NCBI RefSeq assembly: GCF_015832195.1
Contig: NC_052020.1
Location: 372,001 to 436,000 of the forward strand
Reading direction: 5' to 3'
DNA from: Motacilla alba alba
Lineage: Eukaryota > Chordata > Aves > Passeriformes > Motacillidae
DNA: 64,000 nt
How positions within the stretch are numbered: position 1 is the first letter of the stretch; each line of letters opens with the position of its first letter. Both the position numbers and the translations under genes were made by a program. Shown in pieces: positions 46,480 to 56,751 of the stretch. The notes below the pieces were generated by a model. That model was not told the origin of the DNA, searched no databases, and saw only the letters and a program-made list of their open reading frames with translations.

Positions 46480-46865
46480 GAGTGGGATTCAAGAGACAGT
46501 CCAATAAAAGGACTTCAGGGAGAGAGACTGGGGAAAGAGAAAAGACAGAGAAAGTGAGAACAGTTTTTGAAACTACAGACAGAAGACAGGAAAAATGAAA
46601 GTTTTAAAAGGTTGATAAAAATGGAGAAAGGAGAAGCTGAAAAAGAAAAGGAATTGATGGGGCAGAAAGAAGAGCTGAAAGGAAACCAGCTGGGAGAGCA
46701 AGGGAGACTGCAGTTTAGGAAAAGAAAAAAAAGGAAGTAGCAGAAACAGGAGACAGCAGTGAGGAAAGGGAAATAGCTTCACCATGAAAGGAGTAAGGTA
46801 AGGGAGGACAGAAAAAGCAAGCAAAAGAATTAGAGAATAAAGGTCTGCAGCACTATCAAGTCTTG
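46480..46865 (+). repeat. Long purine-biased tract (GA-rich)
   Basis: Over about 380 bp the plus strand is dominated by A and G, with words such as GGGAGAGAGACTGGGGAAAGAGAAAAGACAG and AAAAGAAAAGG and few C or T. It is not a clean tandem repeat. The complementary minus strand is correspondingly Phe/Leu/Ser-rich in the 181-codon minus frame (47118-46573), which is therefore an artefact of base bias. Such tracts can form triplex DNA and often mutate as diffuse low-complexity sequence. Confidence 0.75.
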
Positions 46866-48254
46866 CATTTGTCAGTGAAAGGCTGTTTAGGGTGCAAGTC
46901 CTATTGAGTCTGGGGCAGAGGCAAGTGTGAACATGCTTGGAGATAAGGTGCAGGCTGGACTGTGCTTTACACAGAGGAACCACTTCTGTCTTCATTAGTG
47001 AGAGCGCTGATAGCAGGGGGCACTGGGCACAGGGAACACGACTTACACATCTCAGCCCAGCCACCCAAAACCAGGGGGCTTTTGAGTCTCCAGGAGATGA
47101 AACAGCACCCAAAGACACAGGGTTAACAGAATCCCTTGCTTACTCCAGGAATAAGTAAACTCTCATCTGCCTAGAGAGCACTGGCTGATGAAAACAAGAT
47201 GGACTTTGCAAATTCTAGATCCAGAGCCCATTCTGGACCTGGAATGAACCTGGAAGCTCAACAACATTTGGACTCAGTGTTTCGGTTACAAACACTGCAA
47301 GAATTTTAAAACTTTGTATTTGGACTGCAGTTCAGATTAGGGAAAATGCTAATCCCAGGGAATGCTTAAAGCACTGCATAGATTAGGATTAATCCATAGT
47401 GTGCAAAGAATGAAATACCCCAATCAATTTGCTGCTGAACATGCCAACAAAACAATGCTGTGGGGAAGCTGCAGCATGATGGAACAGGGCTCTCCATATT
47501 ACAGATCTCGCTGCTGAGCTTTGTAAAGCAGCAGACAGCGTAAGGAATGGAAACAAATAACAATTTAATAATGAATTACAGTAATTGAGTCGAGAGGAAG
47601 GCTGGACATGAACCACAGCCTCAGAGCCCAACTGAGTTAAAATAGTACAGAGAGTGGAAATATACAATTTCAGGCAATCCTGGGTGCTTATTTCTAGAGG
47701 TGAACTGAGAGCTTTTTAAACTGACACGACCAGAGTGCAGGGCTGTGTTTCTGCCATTGATGAAATCACTAACACCAAAATGGGGTGGCTCTCGTCCTGC
47801 TTTAGAGCAAACAATGTAGACGCAGCAGCCCCTTCCTTCTCCTGATAGCAATAATTCCCAGTGCCACTGATTGAAACAAATTGCTGTCGAAGCCACTTGT
47901 GTGGCTGGGCTTTTAAAAATATATTTTACACTACAAATTTTGTGGTGTCACTGTCCTTTTGTGCTGGGAGAGGAAAAAAAAAAGGAAAAAAATTCCCATT
48001 CAAATTCCCAAAGTATCTCTTAGATTATAAAAATTTCAGGTTTATGAGCATTTCTCAGCCTGCCTAATATGCGAATGGCATATTTTGTTCTCTCCCTTCA
48101 CTTCAGCCTAGATTTCTAATGGGGTTCAGGTGTTTGATGTTAGGTGCAGGTATTTTTAATCCTCTTCAGTATCTAAGTACCTAATTTATTTTGGTTTCAA
48201 TGGCATTTAGGTGGGAATTCTATTCTGGGAATTCTTCATGCTTACCAAGACACA

Positions 48255-48256
<2 letters not shown>
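46866..48256. other. Non-coding stretch, no recognised gene
   Basis: Mixed to AT-rich, with an A-run at about 47971-47991. No exon, RNA gene or transposon was recognised. Confidence 0.5.
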
Positions 48257-48333
<77 letters not shown>

Positions 48334-48371
48334 AAACAGCAATAAAAATAACAGTAACAATAATAACAAAG
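48257..48371 (+). repeat. (AAT)n microsatellite, about 25 units plus degenerate tail
   Basis: Uninterrupted AAT repeats run from 48257 to 48332 (about 76 bp). A decaying tail of AATAAC/ACAATAAT words continues to about 48371. Because the unit is in frame it produces a poly-Asn frame on plus and a poly-Leu frame on minus; neither is a gene. An array this long is likely length-polymorphic. Confidence 0.97.
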
Positions 48372-50273
48372 GATAAATGCTTATCTTAACCATTGAGGTA
48401 CCCTTAGAGGCTTCCTTTGGCTCATGGTTGAAATCCACATCCAGGGAATATTTCAGAGCAGTTAAAAGCTGCGAGATCTGTTGCTCAAGGTGGTTCCCAA
48501 GCAAACCCTTAGCTCACCAAAATGACGCCACAGGTGGCTCCTGCAGGCAGGGGCACTCTGCCATCTCAACACAAGAGATGGAAGATGTTTCACTGGAGAA
48601 AGGGCCAGGCAGCTTCACCAGGGACATGGTGTGATGCTGTCTCACCAAAAGCAGCAGACACAGACTCCCCTGGCTGCTGCCCACCCAATCCCTGGAAAGC
48701 CACATGCCCAGGCAGAAGTTGCCATATGTTAGGAGAGGCTACCAAAACCTGTGGACCACAAGCAACAGGGTCTGAAGTGGAAACAAACTGTCCCAGACAT
48801 GAAAGAATTGTTAAGCAGCCCTTGTCATACAAAACCCAAAGTGTCACTGGAAGCTCTGATAAATACAAACCCAAGCTTCCTGTGAGTAGCAGGGGTACCC
48901 AACACACGATCAAGGCAGGTAGGACACATTGCACGCTGAAGGCACAACTAGACTACTGCCATCCTTATTTTACGCTGATTTTTCCATTTCTGCACTCATG
49001 CTGCAGGTAGAACCACACGTGGTAAATAAAATTTGGAGAAAACAGAAGTGAGAAGGTCTGAGCTCTGCAGAGGTGTTAAGGGCAATGTTGCTAAGAAGGA
49101 AGAAGCCAGAAGATATCTGTCCCCTCGTCACACAGTCTTCTATGCCATCTGCATGAGACTTGCAAAAAGTACCCGAGTTTCTCACACTTCATTTTTCCTC
49201 TGTGCGTTTTCTTCTGCTCTAATAAGATGCAAACCTGTTCCAGACACCTGCAAAGCTCAGGGCTTGTTCGGAGCAGAGCAGGGGAGCTGAGAGAGCACGG
49301 CACCAGTTCTCAGGCAGTACAAAACCAGCAGGATTTGGTCTTTCCACTTTCCAAGGGAGAAAGAGGGAGAGGAGAGGCAATGGAAAGGGACTCTAACAAG
49401 AATATATTCCCATTTCCTGTTAGACTCAACTTTTTAGATGTTCAAGTGAGTATAAAAGGAAATCTGAAGAGAGGAAACCCGTTCCCTAGTGCAACTAATC
49501 CTTGAAGGCCAGATTCCCATGGGGTTTTTTTTTTTTGTTAGGAAAATTACGAAGAGTAATTTGCAGTTGACTGGTAAAGAAAGAAGAAAAAATTACCTAA
49601 AGCTGCTGGGAAATCCTGGTGGTGTGTGGGTATGCAGTCAGATGGGCTCACCTCAGAGGGATGAGCACCCCTGAGCCCAGCCTCTGGAAAGGCTATACAG
49701 AACCTGCAGCAGCAAATATCACCATGTAAATCCCGACCTTTCCTCATCCCTCCCGGGGGGAACCACAAATGCTTTCCATCCAGCCGGGCTTTAGGAAGAC
49801 AGCTCAGAAACAGGGGTGGAAACAGAGCCAGCTGAAGATGTAGGAGCCACTGGGGCTAGCTGGATAGGATCATCAGAGCAGGGTCCCCACTGACTGTCTC
49901 CTCTCTCACTGCTTTTTCTGTCGTGTTCCAGAAATGACAAACCCTACCTGGATGGGCAGTGTCACTTGAAATTAAAACAGCTGTTTAATGCATTTAAAAT
50001 TCAGAGTTTTGCAGCTTTGTGAGCTCCAGCGGGTGGAGTGGCTGCTGTGAAGCCTAATCCTGGGTGCAAATGCTCCCTTTGTTCTGGCTTTTCTGCTCCT
50101 GTGCTCATGGTGTGTTACATCTCGCCGGGAGCCAGTCAGGACACTCTGCCAGGGCTTGGGGTGGTCCATGGAGGGGAAGGAGTGCCCCAAAGCAGAGTCC
50201 TGCGGGAAGAGCAAAGCCCCCCGGGCCTGGGGGAATGGGAGCTGAGCACTCTGGAGGGCTAGGCTTTGTCAGC
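48372..50273. other. Non-coding stretch, no recognised gene
   Basis: Mixed composition. A T-run lies at about 49526-49536. The 162-codon plus frame at 48522-49010 overlaps minus-strand frames and has no domain. No exon or transposon was recognised. Confidence 0.5.
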
Positions 50274-50297
50274 AGGGGACAGGGGGACAGGGGGACA
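50274..50297 (+). repeat. GGGGACA heptamer repeat
   Basis: AGGGGGACAGGGGGACAGC preceded by CAGGGGAC gives three near-identical 8-bp units with four or five G residues each. It is one G-run short of a classic intramolecular quadruplex unless a neighbouring run joins. Confidence 0.8.
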
Positions 50298-50654
50298 GCG
50301 AATGCTGCCAGCCCAGGGCTCAGCGGTGGCACAGGTAAGTGGGACACCCTCATGCCTGGCAGTCACAGGCCCTCTAGGTGCTCATTAAAGAGCTGGGCAG
50401 AGGAGTGTCAAACAATGAGATGAGGTAATGGCCGAATGTTTATCACAAACATAGAGAATCCTGACCTCATTTCACATGTGATTTCATCTTAGGTGACCTC
50501 ACAAGCCCTGTTCCTCCACCACCTGCACAGCCTTGTCTGTTTTATGCTTCTTTTACCCTCTAGATCCCAAGGAAATCAATTAATTAGTTATTTTTCATAA
50601 TCAGTCCCAGATGGATGATAACTGTCAGCATTTTCCAATTGCATTAACTAACAT

Positions 50655-50810
50655 TTATCATTTTCAAAGCACTCTATTCACACAAAGCAGTTCATCCTCA
50701 CACCACCCCTGTGCCCTAAGCATTAGTATTTCCATTTTACCAACTGGAAATTGTAATGGGAAGTCAGAGCAATCCTCACAGTAGCTAAGGTAACAGCAAA
50801 ATTCAGTACC
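50655..50810 (+). repeat. MIR-like ancient SINE fragment (clearest copy)
   Basis: The order of words is a good match to the MIR core and 3' half: 'tttcaaagcactctattcac', 'agttcatcctcacaccacccctgtg', 'attagtatttccattttacc', 'gaagtcagagcaatcctcacagtagctaaggtaacag'. The MIR consensus runs 'aaagcgctttacat...', 'ttaatcctcacaacaaccctatg', 'attattatccccattttacag', 'aggttaagtaacttgcccaaggtcacacag'. The copy is highly diverged, as expected for an element shared across amniotes. Confidence 0.6.
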
Positions 50811-53360
50811 ATCCAAATACACCTGTAGCACATCAGACCTTCCTAGTGCAAGCACACACTGCCCTCAAGTAGTTTTTCTTTCTTATTTACATACAAAAAT
50901 CCCCTCAGCTCTGGTAGTTCTTCCAACTTTCTGGTCTCTGGTAGAGTTGAAGAGCCAAGCTCCCAACCGTTCCACAAGTCAGCTTCCAAAACACTCTAAA
51001 CGAGTACAACCTTTTTGTGCCTCAAGATATTCTATCCCAAATGTATTCCAGGTACAACCAATAGCTTTAAAAAGTCATCTTTCTAATTTATTCACTTACT
51101 AAGAGGTCACAGAGTCATCTAAATTCCTTGTGGGTACAGGACTGAGGTTCACTGAAAATCAGGCCCCAGCTGAGCTTTGGTGAATTTTTAAAGTAAGCAA
51201 TTAAATGGCTTGTAAAAGAGAGGTATTTCCAAGCTGACATCAGTAACTCTTGGAAAGAACTGAAGCTCCGAGGAGCTGTGTTCTCAGTTGCAGCAGAGCA
51301 TTCAGCAATGTGAAACTCCTTCCAAGCACGTGCAGTGGGGAGTAGTTTGATTTATTTATAATAATGGCCTTACGCACACAGCTGGGGGCAGGTGAAGGCT
51401 TTGGAGTCACTTTCAGCGGCCAAAGGCAAGTGAAGAAGAAACCCTGGCTAGCAGTTAGAGGAAATTTGAAGCCTGTAACCCCTTCCTTGGGCAGTGTTTC
51501 CTCCTCTAATCTTGTCCACGCCAGCAAAGGGCAGTGGTACCTGGCTGAGCTCTGCCAGAGCCCCAGCCCCTGCCACCCCTCAGCACAAAAAGGTTCTGTG
51601 ACCCCTCTGCTCACGTGGGTCCTTCACACAGACCATTCCCTGAATAAATCCTCGAGAAAAGCGCCTTTTTTCCAGGAGAATATCTTTTCCTCCATTCCTT
51701 TCGCGAATGTTGTTAACCCTGCAGGGCCTGCGTGGCCCCGGGGCTGACGCTGCTCAGACAAACCTCCCCAGCCCTGGGTGCCGCAGCCCTGCCCCAGGGC
51801 AGCAGCCCCCAGGGAGACTCAGCACGGGTAAATGCGGGGTGCACAGCCCCAGCTGAAAGGGAAATCCTCGGGAAAGCCCTTGGAGGCCTGCCTGGTGTCG
51901 GCACAGAGACGCCCGTGTGGCGCGAAGGGAGGCTGCTCCTGCTGCGGCCTCTGCCGAGGGCCGGCGTCTCTGCTCTGCCTTTCAAGCTGACAGATGGCCC
52001 CCATGCTTCACGGAGAGGAGGAAGGGGACACTGCCATCCACCCCCTTGCAGCAAGGTAGTAAAGCTTCAGTCCACTCAGCACTGAAGGAAAGTCAGGTTT
52101 AATGTCTTCTCTGCCTGAGGCAAGTGCACTCCTCCAAGCTGCTCGGAGGGAGCACGGCCTGGCAGGAGGCTGCTCTAGGGCACAACAGCAGGCTCTCCTT
52201 CAGAGATATTAATTGCATTTTACTGTGCTCCTGCCAGAAGAAAGCAGTGGGTTTCTCCCAGAATGTCTGTGCAAGATCTCCAATGGTGGATATTGCCCCC
52301 TAAGCTGGGAACTGAAATGGGATATGATCTCCCCTCTCCATGAGACCTTTCAGAGTGGACCTTTCAGAGAGGCAGGGGGGCTCCATCAGCTGTGTGGCCT
52401 CAACGTAGCCTGGGTAAAATGTACTTGCTGGCTTCATCTGGAACTAGGCATTAATGTACCTCTGCATTGTAACTCCTGCTCACTCTGCTCCCTTCTGCAA
52501 TAAAAGAATTAAAGGTTGAAAAAGGGCCAGAGGCAATGGGAAACCTGAAGCCAGTTGGAAGGAACAACTGCTCAGAAGGAGCACTCACTGACTTTGCATT
52601 CTCGGTCCCTGTGCCGGGCTCCTTCTAACCAGGCATTACGGCAAAGCAACGGGGAAAACAAACTTACATGGGATACAGTTGTTTTAGTAGCACACCAGCA
52701 TAAACATCCTACATGTGAAACACTGCCCATACCTCCTTGGTCTGTTTTCTTTTCTCTGGGTGACTGCTGTCTAACCTGCCTCATTAATTCAGGCCAGTAG
52801 AAAACAGAAAGTAAAACCAGTTTGTTTGAGATGTGGGCTTGTTCTTCTGCCCAGGTTTGAAGGGTTTGTGGCTATTTACCAACATCTCACGAGCACTGCC
52901 TCAGAAATGTGAGCCACTAGCAGTGGCTTAGCAGGGCAATGCCCAAAAGCTGAGCTATGGCTGCTCAGTCATGTCAGAGCTTTCCATGGCATCCGTGTGA
53001 ATCCTGCAAACAGGGAATGAATCTGGCACCCAGGCTGCAGCACCGGGGAGGCACTCCTATTTCTGCCTAATTTTTAATCTCCAAAAGCATGAAAAGATCC
53101 ATTAAAGTGTGGCAAAAGGACGACCCATGCTGTGCTCTTCCGTGGCACCACACTAACAACTGATGGCTGATGTCGTTGGAGAGGAGGAGAGCTGAGCCAT
53201 TAGAAACCTCACTCCGTCTCTTCCTTCAGCGTGTGACTCAAACCAGTTCTGCAATCGGTTACAGGTTAACTAGCCAGGGTTAGGCAGGGTGGGGCCTGCA
53301 GTGGATTACAAAACTGGTTTATTCAATTCACAGGTGAGAAAACATCCTTATAAACGGGCA
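50811..53360. other. Non-coding stretch with one GC-rich block
   Basis: 51700-52060 is GC-richer with CpGs (TGTGGCGCGAAGG, GGGCCGGCGTC) and overlapping frames on both strands that have no domain. The rest is mixed. The 51140-51180 part (CACTGAAAATCAGGCCCC) carries a phrase sometimes seen in old LINE 3' ends, too short to call. No exon is supported. Confidence 0.45.
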
Positions 53361-53770
53361 CGCTGGAGAGGAGCAGGTGGCTTGCTGTCACTCACGGCAC
53401 ATGGCGCAGCACAGCGGGTTCCGAGGCGCTGGGCGCTGGCCGAGGCCGTGCCTGCGCCGCTGCGTGCCCCTGCACCGCTGCAGCTGCACAGCTGCCCTGC
53501 CTGCAGCCCGGGCTGTGCTCAGGGCTCAGCTGTGCCAGCGCAGCTGGACGCAGCGCACATCGCAGAGCAGCCCGGGCAGTGCCCTGCACACGGGCACGGA
53601 GCGCGGGAGCGGCTCTGCGGCCCACGGGGACCTGGGGAAGAGCTGTCCTGCTCTCAGCAAAACCAGACCCTGCTGTCCCCCGCAGGGTTCTGCTCCTTCC
53701 GAGAGGGCAGGCACAGAGGCAGAAGGGGAGAGCTGCAGGCTGTTTTTGCCTGCACAGCCTGACGTGGATG
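53361..53770. other. GC-rich, CpG-bearing block without exon support
   Basis: CAG/CTG- and GCGC-rich sequence (GGCGCTGGGCGCTGGCCGAGG, ACGGAGCGCGGGAGCGG). Open frames of 150-160 codons run in two plus frames at once and also on minus, the mark of composition rather than coding. No domain or splice signals stand out. Confidence 0.45.
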
Positions 53771-54202
53771 GGGGATGCACCACCGAGCTGAGTGTCCGAA
53801 AGCTTTCCTTCGCTGCTAAACTGAGGAAGGGCAATGCAGAAAGCATGGGGAAAAATAATTAAATTGCATCAAAAGTCTCTTGCATATGTGTTAGAATATG
53901 TGACAGATAGCTTCAGAATCTGGCACCCTCTCTTGTTATCAAGGCAGTTCTTTTTATTATTTCCAGACAATACCAATGCAGGCATTGTACAACACTCAGA
54001 GAGAAGATGAAGTACATGATCTACTTTTCTTTATGCAGCCAATAACATCATTGTATTTGGGAGTTTTTCCAGTCTACAGCCTTAGAAAAGTCATCACAAA
54101 CTGAGAACCCTGCTTTCACTTGCATTAGTGGGCCTTTTGTGCTGCTCCAGCAATGTAAAAAAGCTCCTAAATTTTAAGTTAAAAATGCACGTTAGCCAAT
54201 TT
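53771..54202. other. AT-rich non-coding stretch
   Basis: No exon, RNA gene or transposon was recognised left of the CR1 fragment. Confidence 0.5.
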
Positions 54203-54263
54203 CACAGATATCACAGAGTATTCTGAGTTGGAGAGAACTCACGAGGATCACTGAGTCCAACTT
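54203..54263 (-). mobile_element. CR1 LINE 3' end fragment (minus orientation)
   Basis: TCACAGATATCACAGAG is the degenerate 8-bp CR1 tail repeat. It is followed by TATTCTGAGTTGGAGAGAACT and CACGAGGATCACTGAGTCCAAC, which matches the reverse complement of the avian CR1 3' end ('gttggactcgatgatccttgtgggtcccttccaactcaggatattct'). Only about 60 bp is present, a severely 5'-truncated copy, which is normal for CR1. This is the best evidence in the window for a bird genome. Confidence 0.8.
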
Positions 54264-54339
54264 TTGAGTGCAACGTTGTCACAGCAGTGAACATTTGTGG
54301 TGGTGAGACACCAGGACAGACTGGTGGCTCAGAGGCGCT

Positions 54340-54467
54340 TCCTTCCCAGGAAGTTTTTAGGAAGTTAGGATGTGCGTGTGCCAGGGTGGTCTGGGAGCAC
54401 TTGATCCCACTTCAGTGCAGGGCTAGACCGAGTGATTTTCTGAAATCCCTCACAGTTCTGCAGTTCT
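54340..54467 (+). mobile_element. CR1 LINE 3' end fragment (plus orientation)
   Basis: The order 'ccagggtggtctgggagcac', 'ttgatcccacttcagtgcagg', 'gctagaccgagtgattttctgaaatccctcacagttctg', 'cagttcta' matches a CR1 3' end read forward ('gtgcagggggttggactagatgatctcttgaggtcccttccaac'). The ending CAGTTCTG-CAGTTCTA is the degenerate 8-bp tail. It faces away from the minus-strand CR1 tail 80 bp to the left, so the two tails point outward. Two independent insertions, one next to or into the other, explain this most simply. Confidence 0.65.
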
Positions 54468-55620
54468 AAACCTTTCTGGTTTCCTAAGGGACAATTTCTT
54501 TGTGCGTCAGTCAGTGTGGTCTGGTCCTGTCCCCAGAACATTGCTCTATATTTTTGTAAAGGCTATCAGCTTACCCACTGTAGTAGTGAAAATTAAAAAC
54601 TGCATTCCTGAAATTGGCCCGTATCCTAACAACGTACCAAAGAAAATACACAGAAAAGGTATCACACGTCATTTAATTAAGATTGTTTCTTCTGTGTTTG
54701 CTACAGTGTAAACATATTTTCACTTCTTGCTCCCCCAAACTGTCCAGCCCAGCTGAGTTGTGAGCTGTGGTCCTAAGGACATCCCACTACTGTGCTTTTA
54801 AAAAAATGTAATGAAAGATTCCTCCTTTCATCTATAGATCCCCCAAAACTGTTTGAAGCCCTGCTCTGTCTCCATGGCAGACTGAGAAGATGTCAGTGTA
54901 AAAATGAGGCTGCCACCTCTGGTTCTGAGCACAGAAGCCTCCATTTGTTCCACAGAAACATCTGTTGGGAAGGCACCTTCGCAGTGCCTCTCAGTGAAAC
55001 TCCAGATACACCTGCTTAAACATCTGGAACCAAAATCAGTGCTCAGGTTAAGTGCTAACCCACAGCTCTCCTGTGCCTTGCCCATGGAAGGGGCCAGTTT
55101 TAAACCAAAGCTCTTCAAGTGTCCTCCTGCTGCCCCGGGGAAGAGGCATGGGAATATCCTCACTGGAGCCTGCAGAGCAGCAGAGAGCCAGGGGGGCAGT
55201 CCGGCTGGGAGCTCCTTCACTGTCATCCCACAGGGCTGTTTGCAGGGTAACTAGCCCATGGTGTGGGCTGGGTTGCAGCATCCCTTCAGTGCCTGTGGTA
55301 TTTGTGAGGTGCCGTCTCCCTCCGGATGCCAGGAGCTCCGTGTTGAGGCACTGGAGAGCAGCAGCACGCCCTACAGATCCCATCAGGTGGAAGGATTCAC
55401 ACAGGAGGCTAAAAAGATACTCGATGAATCTCCCGACTCTCTCCAGAGTCCGACACAGCTTGACAGTGATTGGTCACAAAGTTAAAACAATCCACATGAA
55501 CCCAATGGAACACTCACCTGTGGGTAAGCAATCTCCAAACGCATTCCACAAGTGAGCACAACACAGGAGAAGCAAATGAGATAAGAATTTGTTTTCCTTT
55601 TCCTCTGAGGCTTCTCAGCT
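54468..55620. other. Non-coding stretch, no recognised gene
   Basis: Mixed composition. Overlapping frames at about 54830-55555 on both strands (up to 167 codons) have no domain. No further transposon was recognised. Confidence 0.5.
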
Positions 55621-55662
55621 TCCCAGGAGAAACTCCTTTTCCCAGGAGAAACTCCTGGGAAA
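55621..55662. repeat. Direct duplication ending in a perfect hairpin
   Basis: TCCCAGGAGAAACTCCTTTT is followed by a second CCCAGGAGAAACTCC copy. The second copy forms a perfect inverted repeat: TTTCCCAGGAG (55638-55648), loop AAA, CTCCTGGGAAA (55652-55662), an 11-bp stem with a 3-nt loop. No T-run or other feature makes it a terminator or RNA gene. Confidence 0.85.
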
Positions 55663-56713
55663 GGGATTCTTCAGAGGATGTGACGGTGACAAGTGCCAGT
55701 GTAGCCCAGCTCCCAAATTTCCACAATGAAAAAGAAACTCCAGCTTGTGTGGACACGACTGTCAGCATTTTGCAGTGTCTTATTCGTGCTAGAGGCATCG
55801 GTCCCGAGGGAATCAGACTAGAGCTGGCATTTCCCTGCCCTGGAAGGGAAGTGGAGCAGCCCTTGGTCGGGGCTGCACTCTGGGTGACTGCAGTAATGAG
55901 CTTCTGCAGTCCATAACTTTTCACTGTGCATTTCCTCCCCGAGGAGTCACAGGCTGCTTTATTGAAATCACACACAAATAGGTCTCAGTGCACTTCTTGG
56001 CGGTAGATATTGGGGAAAAAACCTGGGATAATTGTGAAATGCTCTGGTGGGACCTGCAGAAATGCGGGCTTTATTCCTGGCTGTGGGACCAGCTGTGGGA
56101 GGCTGACTTCAAAGGAATCTTTTAACCCCTTGGTGTTCCGGTTCCCCTTGGCTGCAGGAGAGGCACACTACCTGCTCTGTGCCGCTGTCACGCCAGCATG
56201 GGCTGAGCTCCTTCTGGGAGCAAGGCTGGCCGAGCCTAGTGTGACCTCCCTCCCTGTCCCCTGGACAGCTGGGCAGCTCCAGAGGCAGCCGGGACAAGGC
56301 CTTTGCCAGCACCCTCATCCACAAAACAAGCAGGTCTTTTTATTGTTGTTGTGACTGCAGCCCGTGGACAGAAATCCATAAAGCCTGAGGTTGTAAAAAA
56401 TAATAAAAACATTGAAGGTTACAAAAAAGGAACTTTGATGCCGAGTGCCAAGCAGGCACGGCCAAAAGGGACCCGTCACAAGCACCAGCACTGCTCCTGC
56501 TCCCTCCACTCAGGGAGAGGCTTGGGTCCCTGTGCACAGCCCCTTGGTCCTGACACCAGCTCAGCCCACCCCTTCCCAGAGAAGCCCTCGGCCAAGCCCT
56601 CCTCCAGGCAAAGCAGGCTGCTTCAGCAGCTGTGCGGGTGGCCCTGGGTGGTGCTGCCCAACTCCAGTTCAGAAATTGCACTTAGTGAGGCAAAAGATCC
56701 TTTGCCAACACCT
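55663..56713. other. Non-coding stretch, no recognised gene
   Basis: Mixed, GC-richer near 56140-56320 and 56450-56660. Overlapping frames on both strands have no domain. Confidence 0.5.
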
Positions 56714-56751
56714 CACCCTCTGCACCCTCTGCACCCTCTGCACCCTCTGCC
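56714..56751 (+). repeat. (CACCCTCTG)n minisatellite, about four units
   Basis: The 9-bp unit CACCCTCTG repeats about four times without interruption. Its frame-preserving period gives an in-frame Leu-His-Pro-type repeat in a plus frame, which is not a gene. Confidence 0.92.

Noticed and set aside
46573..47118. 181-codon minus frame rich in Phe/Leu/Ser, resembling membrane segments
   Set aside because: The hydrophobic look is produced by the purine-biased plus strand (pyrimidine-rich codons on minus).
48191..48504. Poly-Asn (plus) and poly-Leu (minus) proteins
   Set aside because: Direct translation of the (AAT)n microsatellite.
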